Part shown: piece by piece, positions 26,618 to 34,981 of the stretch
Layout: the number at the start of each line of letters is the position of its first letter
How positions within the stretch are numbered: the first letter of the stretch is position 1
From: Bacillus inaquosorum KCTC 13429
GTDB taxonomy: Bacteria > Bacillota > Bacilli > Bacillales > Bacillaceae
Direction of reading: 5' to 3'
NCBI RefSeq assembly: GCF_000332645.1
Contig: NZ_AMXN01000007.1
Location: 62,001-126,000 of the forward strand
Length of the DNA stretch: 64,000 bases
The notes under the pieces: model-generated
Database searches by the model: none
What the model saw: only the letters and a program-made list of their open reading frames with translations
What the model was told of the DNA's origin: nothing
Made by a program: the position numbers and the translations under genes

Positions 26618-26887
26618 CTCTTCTTCTATCTCTTGATTGTTGATTTGCTTTACAGATGTTTTGCTGTTATCCCTGTTCATCTCTTGTAATTGCGTATAGG
26701 CAGTGTCGAACTCTTCCTTTGTCATCTGCTTTGCGGCTAAAGCAGAGCATAATATAGCAAAGGCGATCGGCATTGTATCAATGTGAATGTCGATATAGAC
26801 CTTTGAGTTGCCGCTGTTTTCGATCATAGATCCATTGTTAGGCATATCTTGAGTATGTCTGTTGATAGGAATGATATTCTCGTTCAT
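26615..26887 (-). CDS. yurS: YurS, small protein co-encoded with SspG
   Basis: The 90-residue protein begins MNENIIPINRHTQDMPNNGS and has no recognisable enzyme motif. The segment IENSGNSKVYIDIHIDT resembles the VENSGNAKVVVNVNT of the upstream spore protein, suggesting that the two genes share ancestry at their N-terminal halves. The C-terminal half is helical (AILCSALAAKQMTKEEFDTAYTQLQEM). Its ATG overlaps the stop codon of sspG by one base (TAATG), so the two are translated together. Confidence 0.78.
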   Translation of the reverse strand: MNENIIPINRHTQDMPNNGSMIENSGNSKVYIDIHIDTMPIAFAILCSALAAKQMTKEEFDTAYTQLQEMNRDNSKTSVKQINNQEIEEE

Positions 26888-27036
26888 TACTCTTCTCCGT
26901 CTTGAGACTGTGCCTGTGCCTGATCCTGATCTGTATTCACGTTGACTACGACTTTTGCATTGCCGCTGTTTTCAACTTTAGCAACTGATACATTGCGCTT
27001 TTGGTTTTCTTCATTTTCATGACGATTTTCGCTCAT
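26887..27036 (-). CDS. sspG: SspG, small acid-soluble spore protein
   Basis: A 49-codon frame begins MSENRHENEENQKRNVSVAK and continues VENSGNAKVVVNVNTDQD, ending in a Gln/Asp/Glu tail AQAQSQDGEE. It is very polar and acidic, matching the small SspG protein made late in sporulation. A GGATGAT-type ribosome binding site precedes the ATG. It is translationally coupled with yurS. The role in the spore is not known from sequence. Confidence 0.75.
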   Translation of the reverse strand: MSENRHENEENQKRNVSVAKVENSGNAKVVVNVNTDQDQAQAQSQDGEE

Positions 27037-27194
27037 GGTATCATCCTTTCTCTATTGATAGTGACAGGATATTCGATAGGAGAGTGAAGAGATTGGACGA
27101 ACTTCGCGGTTTTTCCACATTAGGGCAAAAGGTCGAAGGAAAGCACTCTATTTGGTAAAATGAATAGACATTATAATAGAAAAGGTGTTTGCAT

Positions 27195-28319
27195 ATGAAA
27201 TCTTACATCATCGTCGGTGGCGGCATACTAGGTGCGTCGACGGCTTATCATCTCGCAAAATCAGGAGCTCGAGTTACTGTCATTGATCGGAACGAACCTG
27301 GACAAGCGACTGATGCGGCGGCGGGGATCGTCTGTCCTTGGCTCTCTCAGCGCCGCAATCAGGATTGGTATCAGCTTGCTAAGGGCGGGGCGCGATACTA
27401 TGCGGATTTAATCAATCAGTTGGAAGAGGACGGAGAAACGGATACAGGATATAAACGTGTCGGTGCGATCAGCATTCATACTGATCTGTCAAAGCTCGAT
27501 AAGATGGAGGAACGGGCGTATAAGAGACGGGAGGATGCGCCGGAGATCGGCGACATTACCCGCTTGTCTGCAAGTGAAACGAAAAAGCTGTTTCCGATTT
27601 TAGCTGATGGCTATGAATCGGTTCATATCAGCGGTGCCGCCCGAGTGAACGGAAGAGCGCTGTGCCGGTCGCTTTTAAGCGCTGCAGAGAAACGAGGCGC
27701 AAAGATCATCAAAGGAAATGCGTCCTTGCTTTTTGAAAACAGCACGGTTACCGGCGTGCAAACAGACACACAGCAGTTTGCGGCTGACGCGGTGATTGTG
27801 ACGGCGGGGGCATGGGCCAATGAGGTCATGAAGCCTCTTGGCATTCATTTTCAAGTGTCCTTTCAGAAAGCGCAGATTATGCATTTTGAAATGACAGAAA
27901 CGGATACAGGATCTTGGCCGGTTGTGATGCCGCCGAACGATCAGTACATTCTTTCGTTTGATAACGGCAGAATTGTAGCTGGCGCCACGCACGAAAACGA
28001 TGCCGGACTTGATGATCTGCGTGTGACGGCCGGAGGCCAGCACGAAGTATTGAGCAAAGCGCTAGCAGCGGCTCCGGGACTTGCTGATGCCGCTGCCATT
28101 GAAACAAGAGTGGGATTCAGGCCGTTTACACCTGGGTTTCTCCCGGTTGTGGGCGCTGTACCGGACGTTCAAGGCCTTTTTGCCGCTAACGGTTTAGGCG
28201 CCTCGGGATTAACGATGGGGCCATTCTTGGGGTCAGAGCTCGCAAAGCTAGTTCTCGGAAAGCAGACAGAAATAGATCTTAGCCCTTATGATCCAGCGGG
28301 AGCGTTGCATAATAAGTAA
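27195..28319 (+). CDS. yurR: YurR, FAD-dependent amine/D-amino-acid oxidase-family enzyme
   Basis: The 374-residue protein begins with the FAD dinucleotide motif YIIVGGGILGASTAYHLAKSG and an acidic residue ending the second strand (VIDRNEPG). DAAAGIVCPW follows, as in DadA/glycine-oxidase-like enzymes, and the C-terminal FAD motif is RVGFRPFTPGFLPVVG and GLFAANGLGASGLTMGP. The ATG at 27195 has AAAGGTG at the right distance; an in-frame TTG six bases earlier does not. It likely oxidises a secondary or D-amino acid. Substrate unknown. Confidence 0.87.
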   Translation: MKSYIIVGGGILGASTAYHLAKSGARVTVIDRNEPGQATDAAAGIVCPWLSQRRNQDWYQLAKGGARYYADLINQLEEDGETDTGYKRVGAISIHTDLSKLDKMEERAYKRREDAPEIGDITRLSASETKKLFPILADGYESVHISGAARVNGRALCRSLLSAAEKRGAKIIKGNASLLFENSTVTGVQTDTQQFAADAVIVTAGAWANEVMKPLGIHFQVSFQKAQIMHFEMTETDTGSWPVVMPPNDQYILSFDNGRIVAGATHENDAGLDDLRVTAGGQHEVLSKALAAAPGLADAAAIETRVGFRPFTPGFLPVVGAVPDVQGLFAANGLGASGLTMGPFLGSELAKLVLGKQTEIDLSPYDPAGALHNK

Positions 28320-28414
28320 AACCATAACAAACAAATATAATAAAGCTGTTCTGGCTTTTCTTTTCTGTCTGTGTTAGCATTTATCTTTAATGAAAAAGAG
28401 GACGTGAACTAATT

Positions 28415-28789
28415 TTGATAAAAATTGATATACCCGCACCGAATGTCACCATCACTGAACGACAGCAGTCAGCTAATGATAACGAGCCGAAAATAAAGGC
28501 GATTCACGGATTCATTGACTTTCACCAGATACCAAGGGATAAAGGCGGCATCTTCATGTTTTACAACATTCATGACGAGCTGCTGTTTGTCGGTAAAGCT
28601 AGAAAGTTAAGACAGAGAATTAAGAAGCATTTTGAAGACACTGTCTCACCGATCAAACATCACAGAGACGAAGTATATAAAATTGAAGTATGTGTAGTCG
28701 ATGATCCAATGGAAAGAGACATTTACGAAACATATATCATCAATACACAGCACTCGAAGTACAATATAGACAAGGCATTTTTTAAATAA
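28415..28789 (+). CDS. yurQ: YurQ, stand-alone GIY-YIG (UvrC N-domain-like) protein
   Basis: The 124-residue protein starts at a TTG after AAGAGGACG. The GIY-YIG nuclease domain is seen as GIFMFYNIHDELLFVGKARKLRQRIKKHF: the G-I-(Y/F)-x-(10-11)-(Y/F)-(I/V)-G motif is in the F-V-G variant, followed by the Lys/Arg of the catalytic helix. The Glu is likely in ERDIYETYIINTQHSKYN. UvrC proper would have about 590 residues with UvrB-binding and RNase H domains, which are missing here. It could be a DNA nuclease with a repair role, but this is not proven. Confidence 0.83.
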   Translation: MIKIDIPAPNVTITERQQSANDNEPKIKAIHGFIDFHQIPRDKGGIFMFYNIHDELLFVGKARKLRQRIKKHFEDTVSPIKHHRDEVYKIEVCVVDDPMERDIYETYIINTQHSKYNIDKAFFK

Positions 28790-28815
28790 GACGTCAGTCT
28801 GCGGATTGAATAACG

Positions 28816-28850
28816 AAGCCAGAACTTATGTTAAGTTCTGGCTTTTGATT
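28816..28850 (+). terminator. yurQ terminator
   Basis: AAGCCAGAACTTA / TAAGTTCTGGCTT forms a long stem, followed by TTTGATTT. Confidence 0.85.
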
Positions 28851-28903
28851 TGGGCACTTTCCGTATGTAGACCCTTTGTCTATCGTCTAAGTGGATTATT
28901 GAG

Positions 28904-28918
28904 AAATTTCAGAAAATA
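28904..28918. promoter_or_regulatory. CodY-box match upstream of frlB
   Basis: AAATTTCAGAAAATA agrees with the CodY consensus AATTTTCWGAAAATT in 13 of 15 positions and lies 3 bases before the -35 element. The frl operon is a known CodY target, which supports the assignment. Confidence 0.7.
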
Positions 28919-28921
28919 ATA

Positions 28922-28950
28922 TTGACAATCCTAGCTGTGGACTTTAATAT
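28922..28950 (+). promoter_or_regulatory. Promoter of the frl operon
   Basis: TTGACA and TAATAT are separated by 17 bases. The FrlR operator covers the region just after the -10. Confidence 0.8.
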
Positions 28951-28958
28951 AACAATAT

Positions 28959-28978
28959 ATAATGTTATATAACGTTAT
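28959..28978. promoter_or_regulatory. FrlR operator at frlB
   Basis: ATAATGTTATATAACGTTAT has the perfect palindromic centre GTTATATAAC with near-symmetric flanks. It lies across the expected transcription start of frlB, so a bound repressor would block the promoter. Confidence 0.75.
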
Positions 28979-29003
28979 ATAATAAAAATGAGGAGTGAAG
29001 GAT

Positions 29004-29990
29004 TTGAGTCAAGCCACAGCAAAAGTAAATCGTGAGGTTCAAGCTTTCTTGCAGGATTTGAAAGGGAAAACCATTGACCATGTATTCTTTGTCGCATGCG
29101 GAGGCTCTTCGGCCATTATGTATCCGAGTAAGTATGTGTTTGACAGGGAGTCAAAATCAATGAACTCCGACCTTTACAGCTCTAACGAATTTATTCAGCG
29201 CAACCCTGTTCAGCTTGGTGAAAAGTCTCTTGTTATTTTGTGCTCGCATTCGGGAAATACCCCGGAAACAGTCAAAGCTGCTGCGTTTGCGAGGGGCAAA
29301 GGCGCACTTACGATTGCGATGACGTATAAACCGGAGTCTCCTTTAGCACAGGAAGCGCAATATGTTGCCCAGTACGATTGGGGTGATGAGGCGCTTGCAA
29401 TGAATACGAACTATGGCGTTCTGTATCAAATCGTTTTTGGCACCCTGCAAGTATTAGAAAACAATACGAAATTTGAACAAGCAATTGAAGGTTTAGATCA
29501 ATTGCAGGCTGTGTATGATGAAGCCCTTAAGCAGGAAGCTGACAATGCACAGCAATTTGCAAAAGCTCATGAAAAAGAAAGCATTATTTATACAATGGCA
29601 AGCGGTGCAAACTACGGTGTCGCTTACTCCTACAGCATCTGCATTCTCATGGAAATGCAATGGATTCATTCCCACGCCATTCATGCCGGAGAATATTTTC
29701 ACGGACCGTTTGAGATTATTGATGAATCCGTGCCGTTTATCATCCTGCTTGGTTTAGATGAAACTAGACCTCTTGAAGAGCGGGCGCTTACCTTCTCGAA
29801 AAAGTATGGCAAAAAGCTCACTGTGCTTGATGCTGCATCTTACGATTTCACTGCGATTGACGATTCAGTTAAAGGCTACCTTGCTCCGCTCGTTCTCAAC
29901 CGTGTGCTGAGAAGCTATGCGGACGAGCTGGCAGAGGCGAGAAATCATCCTTTATCTCATAGAAGATACATGTGGAAAGTTGAGTATTGA
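29004..29990 (+). CDS. frlB: FrlB, fructoselysine/fructosamine-6-phosphate deglycase
   Basis: The 328-residue protein has two SIS domains, the sugar-phosphate isomerase fold. The first contains VFFVACGGSSAIMYPSKY and VILCSHSGNTPETVKAA (the Ser-rich phosphate loop), and the second IIYTMASGANYGVAYSYSI with HAGEYFHGPFEII, where the conserved Glu and His act in catalysis. It splits fructosamine 6-phosphate to glucose 6-phosphate and the amino acid. The TTG at 29004 is used because AGGAG lies 8 bases upstream; the in-frame GTG at 28995 overlaps that site. Confidence 0.95.
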   Translation: MSQATAKVNREVQAFLQDLKGKTIDHVFFVACGGSSAIMYPSKYVFDRESKSMNSDLYSSNEFIQRNPVQLGEKSLVILCSHSGNTPETVKAAAFARGKGALTIAMTYKPESPLAQEAQYVAQYDWGDEALAMNTNYGVLYQIVFGTLQVLENNTKFEQAIEGLDQLQAVYDEALKQEADNAQQFAKAHEKESIIYTMASGANYGVAYSYSICILMEMQWIHSHAIHAGEYFHGPFEIIDESVPFIILLGLDETRPLEERALTFSKKYGKKLTVLDAASYDFTAIDDSVKGYLAPLVLNRVLRSYADELAEARNHPLSHRRYMWKVEY

Positions 29991-30013
29991 TCTGAAAATG
30001 CGGAACCATTATG

Positions 30014-30051
30014 CATTAGACTATAATGTTATATAACATTATAGTCTAATG
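30014..30051. promoter_or_regulatory. Perfect 38-bp palindrome between frlB and frlO (FrlR-type operator)
   Basis: All 38 bases are self-complementary around the centre GTTATATAAC, with arms CATTAGACTATAAT and ATTATAGTCTAATG. The centre is the same as in the frlB operator. It lies 20 bases upstream of the frlO start and could control an internal promoter, or fold in the mRNA and protect or separate the frlB message. Confidence 0.8.
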
Positions 30052-30070
30052 TCCAGAGGAGGCCAACCCT

Positions 30071-31339
30071 TTGAAGAAAATGTTGTTGTTCTTGATCATT
30101 GCAGCTGTCAGTATGCTCACCATCGCAGGCTGTTCGAGCCAAAGCAGTTCAGCGGACGGAAAGGTGACATTGAAATTTTTCCACAGATGGCCGAAGGAAC
30201 CGGAAAAAAGTTATTTTGAAGAGGTTGTAAAAGAATTTGAAAAAGAGCATCCGGATATCGACATTCAAATTGAAGCCGTTTTGAATGACTCCTATAAAGA
30301 CAAAATTAAGGTTATGCTGGGAACCACCAGCCCTCCTGACATTTACTTCTCTTGGAGTGACGAGTTTGCGTTTAAATTCATCAGAGGCAATAAGGCACTT
30401 GATCTCTCGTCCTACTACAAAAATGATACAGATTGGTCATCACAGATCGTTCAATCACAAATTACACCATTTACTTATGAAAGCAAGCAATATGGCGTGC
30501 CGTGGCAAATGGACGCTAAATCATTCTTCTATAATAAAGACATTTTTCAAAAGCTGAACCTTGATCCCCCGAAGACATGGGATGAATTAATCGATGTGTC
30601 AAAGAAGCTCAAAGAAAATGGCTACACACCGATCAGCTTCGGAACAAAGGCGACTTGGACAATCTCGCACTATATCGGCACGCTCAATCAGCGGATGGTC
30701 GATGAAAAAACACGACAAAAGGATTATAACGCCAAAACGGGTGAATTTACTGATGAAGGCTATGTGAAAGCACTTGAAAAGCTTCAGGAGCTGATGCCTT
30801 ACTTCAATAAACATGTAAACTCCGTCGACCACGAGTATGTGAGACAGCAATTTAAGAGCGGAAAGTCGGCGATGATATATGCGGAAACAGCGGAAATCAA
30901 GCTGGTTGAACCGGTGAATCTGGGGATGTTCCCATTTCCTGAAATCAGCGGGCAAAAAGGTTCTTCAGAGGCATTAACGGGAGCGCCGGAAGGGTTCATG
31001 ATCTCCTCAAAAACAAAACATCCGAAGGAAGCGATGGAATTTTTGCAGTTTCTGACGTCGAAAAAAATGGGTGAAAAGCTCGTCAAAGATGTCGGGAAAT
31101 ACAGTGCAGTGCAAGGAACGGCTACTGAAGAAAATTCTACAGCCATTCAGCGTGAAGCGGTTCAGCAAATTGTTGATGCCAAATCAATGGTTCCATGGTT
31201 TGATATGGATGTTGATGTTGAAATCGCAGACGCGTACCTAACGGGCGTCCAGCAAATGCTTGGCGGCGACATGACACCGGAACAGGTGATGAAAGCCGTT
31301 CAAAAAGCAGCGAAGCAAGTGAGGGCGTCAGCTGAATAA
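30071..31339 (+). CDS. frlO: FrlO, fructosamine/amino-sugar-binding lipoprotein
   Basis: The 422-residue protein starts at a TTG behind AGAGGAGG. A lipoprotein signal ends in LTIAGCSS, so the Cys is lipidated and the protein faces outward. It is a family-1 sugar-binding protein: the motif [16 protein letters not shown] is the family loop, and [19 protein letters not shown] is typical. It captures Amadori-type sugars and feeds FrlM/FrlN. A hairpin lies just downstream, before frlN, which may give this protein higher abundance than the permease subunits. Confidence 0.94.
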   Translation: MKKMLLFLIIAAVSMLTIAGCSSQSSSADGKVTLKFFHRWPKEPEKSYFEEVVKEFEKEHPDIDIQIEAVLNDSYKDKIKVMLGTTSPPDIYFSWSDEFAFKFIRGNKALDLSSYYKNDTDWSSQIVQSQITPFTYESKQYGVPWQMDAKSFFYNKDIFQKLNLDPPKTWDELIDVSKKLKENGYTPISFGTKATWTISHYIGTLNQRMVDEKTRQKDYNAKTGEFTDEGYVKALEKLQELMPYFNKHVNSVDHEYVRQQFKSGKSAMIYAETAEIKLVEPVNLGMFPFPEISGQKGSSEALTGAPEGFMISSKTKHPKEAMEFLQFLTSKKMGEKLVKDVGKYSAVQGTATEENSTAIQREAVQQIVDAKSMVPWFDMDVDVEIADAYLTGVQQMLGGDMTPEQVMKAVQKAAKQVRASAE

Positions 31340-31342
31340 ATC

Positions 31343-31376
31343 AAAGAAAAGGTGAGCTTTGCACCTTTTCTTTTTA
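31343..31376 (+). terminator. Intercistronic hairpin between frlO and frlN
   Basis: AAAGAAAAGGTG / CACCTTTTCTTT with a loop of six bases followed by a short T-run. It could be a leaky terminator or a 3'-end stabiliser of the frlO message. Confidence 0.7.
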
Positions 31377-31395
31377 TAAAGGAGATGAGATATCC

Positions 31396-32274
31396 TTGGT
31401 CAATCAGAATAAAATAATCCCCTATTTGTTTTTGGTGCCCGCTCTCGTTTTTTTACTTTTCGTTTATATCCCGATTTTTGAGAATGTCTTCCTCAGCCTG
31501 TTTCAATGGAGCTCTTTTTCTCCGGAAAAAACGTTTATCGGCTTAAAAAACTATGTTGAATTATTTCATGATCCTGTCTTCTATCAGGCACTTACCAATA
31601 ATGTGCTTTACGCAGTGATCTCTATTGTATGCCAGGTATTTGGCGGGTTGATTTTGGCGGCGGTGCTTGAGGATAAGCTGGTCAGAAAATGGTCGCCGTT
31701 TTTTCGCACCGTTTTCTTTTTACCGGTTGTCATCTCCATGACGGTAATCGCGCTTTTGTTTGATTTTATTTACAACCCTGAGACGGGGCTTTTGAATCAG
31801 CTGCTACAGGCAATCGGTCTTGATCAGCTGACGAGGGCTTGGCTCGGTGATGACAGCACGGCTATGCTATCTGTCATTTTTGTGTCTCAATGGCAATCTG
31901 TCGGTTATATTGCGATGCTGTACATTGTGTCAATTCAAAAAATACCGGATGAACTGTATGAAGCGGCCCGGCTTGACGGTGCGGGAAAAATTCAGCAGTT
32001 TTTTCATATTACCGTTCCCCAGACGAAAGAGATGTCTTTTGTTGCGGTGGTCATGACGCTGACCGGCGCCTTTACGGTATTTAATGAACCGTACATATTG
32101 ACAGGCGGCGGGCCGGGAAACGCTTCAGAAGTCTTAAGCACGTTTTTATATAAAAGCGCCTTTACAAAGGATATGATGGGCTATGCGTCAGCGATTGCCA
32201 CCGTTGTGTTAATCATTACGCTCGCATTGTCGCTCATGCAAATGAAGTTCTTTAAAACCGGAAAGGAGGACTAA
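31396..32274 (+). CDS. frlN: FrlN, sugar ABC permease subunit
   Basis: The 292-residue protein has six predicted membrane segments. The EAA loop is YEAARLDGAGKIQQFFHITVPQTK near residue 190, the conserved contact for the ATPase. The ending GNASEVLSTFLYKSAFT is typical of MalF/UgpA-like permeases. The start is a TTG with AAAGGAGATG upstream. FrlM follows after three bases. The ATPase is not in this operon and is supplied by MsmX. Confidence 0.95.
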   Translation: MVNQNKIIPYLFLVPALVFLLFVYIPIFENVFLSLFQWSSFSPEKTFIGLKNYVELFHDPVFYQALTNNVLYAVISIVCQVFGGLILAAVLEDKLVRKWSPFFRTVFFLPVVISMTVIALLFDFIYNPETGLLNQLLQAIGLDQLTRAWLGDDSTAMLSVIFVSQWQSVGYIAMLYIVSIQKIPDELYEAARLDGAGKIQQFFHITVPQTKEMSFVAVVMTLTGAFTVFNEPYILTGGGPGNASEVLSTFLYKSAFTKDMMGYASAIATVVLIITLALSLMQMKFFKTGKED

Positions 32275-32277
32275 CAG

Positions 32278-33180
32278 ATGCTGCCTCAGAAGAAGACAGA
32301 TTCGTTCAGATTGGAGCCAGTGCCTGACCGGCACATTGAGATGAAAAGAAAACCGAGACGAAAATGGTACATCGGAGAAACGTCTGTGTGGGTTTTTCTG
32401 TTTCTTTATCTTATTGCGATCGCCTATCCGCTGTTATGGATGGTCATGAGCGCCTTTAAAAGCTCGGACGATATCTTTGAGCACAGCTGGTCGCTGCCGT
32501 CTTCGTGGCATCCGGAAAACTTTGTGTCCGCCTGGAATCAGGGGATTTCTTCTTATTTTATGAACAGCGTTATCGTCACGGCGCTGACGTGTGTGATCAC
32601 TGTCTTTATCAGTGCATGGGCGGCGTACGGCCTTTCCCGGTTTGAGTTTAAGGGAAAAGGATTCTTTTTGGTGCTTTGTCTTGGCGGTTTGATGCTGACG
32701 CCGCAGGTCAGTCTTGTGCCGCTGTATTCTATTATTCAGTCGCTGGGCCTTTACAATACGTATTGGGCGTTAATCTTGCCGTATGCGGCTTACCGGATTC
32801 CATTCACCATCATTTTGATCCGCTCTTATTTTCTTTCTATTTCCAAAGAATTGGAGGAGGCGGCTTATTTAGATGGGTGTACGAGTTTCGGAGTATTTTT
32901 CAGAATTTTCTTACCAATGAGTGTGCCGATTTTGGTGACATCCGGCATTTTAACAGCTTACCATACGTGGAATGAGTTCATGTTTGCGATTATTTTCATA
33001 GATGATGAGAATTTGCGGACCATTCCAGCCGGGCTGATGCAGTTCAGAGACGCACTGCAGACAGATTGGGGCGTCCTGCTGGCGGGATTAACGATTTCAG
33101 CTGCGCCGATTATTATTCTATTTTTATTTATGCAGAAATATTTTGTCCGCGGGATTGCAAGCGGAAGTGTAAAAGGATAA
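32278..33180 (+). CDS. frlM: FrlM, sugar ABC permease subunit
   Basis: The 300-residue protein has an unusually polar N-terminus of about 35 residues before the first membrane segment. The EAA loop is EEAAYLDGCTSFGVFFRIFLPMSVPIL near residue 200, and MalG-type motifs such as SAWAAYGLSRFEFKGK and YAAYRIPFTIILIRSY are present. It pairs with FrlN. The start codon has AAAGGAGG upstream in the end of frlN. Confidence 0.95.
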   Translation: MLPQKKTDSFRLEPVPDRHIEMKRKPRRKWYIGETSVWVFLFLYLIAIAYPLLWMVMSAFKSSDDIFEHSWSLPSSWHPENFVSAWNQGISSYFMNSVIVTALTCVITVFISAWAAYGLSRFEFKGKGFFLVLCLGGLMLTPQVSLVPLYSIIQSLGLYNTYWALILPYAAYRIPFTIILIRSYFLSISKELEEAAYLDGCTSFGVFFRIFLPMSVPILVTSGILTAYHTWNEFMFAIIFIDDENLRTIPAGLMQFRDALQTDWGVLLAGLTISAAPIIILFLFMQKYFVRGIASGSVKG

Positions 33181-33192
33181 GGGGGAAGCATA

Positions 33193-34047
33193 ATGAAATT
33201 GATTGCGGTTGGAGATAACGTTGTTGATTACTATCAGGACCAAGAAACGTTCTACCCGGGAGGAAATGCCTTAAACGTCGCGGTGCTTGCCAAACGGCTC
33301 GGGCATGAGGCTTCCTATATCGGAATCGTCGGCAATGACGAAGCAGCGGCACATCTTTTGAACGTACTGAAATTGGAGAAGGTCAATGCGGATTATATCC
33401 GCCAGGCGCACGGAGAAAACGGGATGGCGATTGTCACCCTTGATGAGCAGGGGGACCGTATTTTTGTCAGATCAAATAAAGGCGGCATTCAGTCCCGTCT
33501 CCGTCTGGTGTTCCAGGAGAAAGATCTAGCCTTTATCAGCGGGCATGATCTGCTGCATACCAGTGTGTACAGCCGACTTGAGAACGATCTTTCGCAGCTG
33601 TGCGGACTGATCCCGGTTTCTTTTGATTTTTCAACCAATCGGGAGGATGATTATTTGAGGAAGGTCTGTCCTTATGTGACGTATGCGTTTTTTTCAGGAA
33701 GCGATTTGAGTGAGTCGGAGTGCGGTGAGCTTGCGAAAACAGCTCATGGGTATGGAGCCAAATTGGTTTGTCTGACCCGCGGGGAGCAAGGAGCAATCCT
33801 GTCTGCGGGAGGCCGAATCTATCATCAGCCGATTGTGGAAACTGATATAATAGATACACTTGGAGCCGGAGATTCATTTATAGCGGGCTTTTTGACAGCC
33901 TTTTGCGAGAAGCAGGACATAACGCGCGCTTTGCGCCAAGCGGCGGAAACGGCTGCGAAAACATGCGGCGTGTACGGAGCATTCGGCTACGGCCATCCTT
34001 TTCGTTTGGAGGACGGGGGAAGCAGTGAAAAAACGAGAATACTATAA
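33193..34047 (+). CDS. frlD: FrlD, fructosamine kinase of the PfkB family
   Basis: The 284-residue protein has the ribokinase/PfkB N-terminal motif YPGGNALNVAVLAKRLG near residue 20 and the C-terminal motif IDTLGAGDSFIAGFLTAF near residue 225, where GAGD holds the catalytic Asp. It phosphorylates the imported fructosamine at C6, making the substrate of FrlB. It is the last gene of the operon. Its stop codon lies in the loop of the terminator hairpin. Confidence 0.95.
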   Translation: MKLIAVGDNVVDYYQDQETFYPGGNALNVAVLAKRLGHEASYIGIVGNDEAAAHLLNVLKLEKVNADYIRQAHGENGMAIVTLDEQGDRIFVRSNKGGIQSRLRLVFQEKDLAFISGHDLLHTSVYSRLENDLSQLCGLIPVSFDFSTNREDDYLRKVCPYVTYAFFSGSDLSESECGELAKTAHGYGAKLVCLTRGEQGAILSAGGRIYHQPIVETDIIDTLGAGDSFIAGFLTAFCEKQDITRALRQAAETAAKTCGVYGAFGYGHPFRLEDGGSSEKTRIL

Positions 34048-34064
34048 GCAGTGTCTCGTTTTTT
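34028..34064. terminator. Convergent terminator of frlD and frlR
   Basis: AAAAAACGAGA / TCTCGTTTTTT arms enclose 15 bases that include the frlD stop codon. The sequence is bidirectional and serves frlR as well. Confidence 0.8.
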
Positions 34065-34071
34065 ATGCCTG

Positions 34072-34800
34072 TTATGTGTAAGGGCTGTTGATCGTAAAAG
34101 TGACACGGTTTGTGTGCATCAAAAACAGTGAGCAGTAAATTGGCTGGTTGTTTGATGTAAAAGCCGTTTTATCAATTTCAAACAGTGCATCCCCGATATC
34201 GCAATCCAGGTATTTGCTTTCCTCCTGCTGGGCATATACAACATTTAATAGCTTCGTATTGTGGGTGGGAACAACTTGGTATTGCTGTTTCAAAATATCA
34301 TGCATGGATACGCCGTCAGCAATAAAGGTATCAATGCCGGGAAACAAATCCAGCGGATAATGCGTCACTTCAAAGGAGAGCGGCTGATCATCGTTGTATA
34401 AAATCCGTTTTAATTCAACGACAGGGCTCTCGGGATGGATTTGAAGCTTTTCGGCGATGAGTTTTGACGCTGGAATGATGTCATGGGACAGCACCTGATG
34501 CTTCGGTTTTTTGCCGGTTGATTCCATAAATTCCGAGTAGCCGTTTACTGCGATCAGCTCTCGCTTTAATTTAGGGCTTTTAACGAACGTTCCCTTCCCC
34601 TGCTGCCTGATCAGATAGCCTTCTTCGACTAAATCAAGAATGGCTTTCCTGACAGTAATGCGGCTGACATTATACTTGCTGCAAAGCTCGTTTTCGGTAG
34701 GCAGCTTGGTGGTTGGGGAATACACGCCCTTTTTGATGTCATCAGTGATGATTTGTTTTAGCTGAATGTATAAAGGTGTAGAACTTCCGTTGTTTAACAA
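34072..34800 (-). CDS. frlR: FrlR, GntR/HutC-family repressor of the frl operon
   Basis: The 242-residue protein has an N-terminal winged helix: YIQLKQIITDDIKKGVY, then LPTENELCSKYNVSRITVRKAI and the wing GYLIRQQGKGTFV, the GntR/HutC signature. The UTRA ligand domain follows, with SPVVELKRILYNDDQPLSFEVTHYP. Fructosamine 6-phosphates are the expected inducers. The TTG at 34800 has AAAAGGAGG upstream and gives the normal length; an ATG frame upstream adds 70 unlikely residues. It lies between the operon it controls and msmX. Confidence 0.93.
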   Translation of the reverse strand: MLNNGSSTPLYIQLKQIITDDIKKGVYSPTTKLPTENELCSKYNVSRITVRKAILDLVEEGYLIRQQGKGTFVKSPKLKRELIAVNGYSEFMESTGKKPKHQVLSHDIIPASKLIAEKLQIHPESPVVELKRILYNDDQPLSFEVTHYPLDLFPGIDTFIADGVSMHDILKQQYQVVPTHNTKLLNVVYAQQEESKYLDCDIGDALFEIDKTAFTSNNQPIYCSLFLMHTNRVTFTINSPYT

Positions 34801-34837
34801 GGGGTAGCCTCCTTTTAACCTATTATTCATATTATAA

Positions 34838-34859
34838 TGTATTATGACGTTATAATACA
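34838..34859. promoter_or_regulatory. Third FrlR-type operator, frlR/msmX intergenic region
   Basis: TGTATTAT and ATAATACA are perfect 8-bp arms around GACGTT, 38 bases upstream of the frlR start. Sequence resemblance to the frlB and frlO palindromes suggests autoregulation by FrlR. Confidence 0.6.
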
Positions 34860-34981
34860 AATTTACATTTTTTATTTTAGAAATATAGCAAAAATAGGAA
34901 TCGATTACTCTAAAAATAACAGAAAGACCAAGTTGTTTCCAGTGACGAAATAATGGATCAAAAGATAGGGGGACATTTCTG

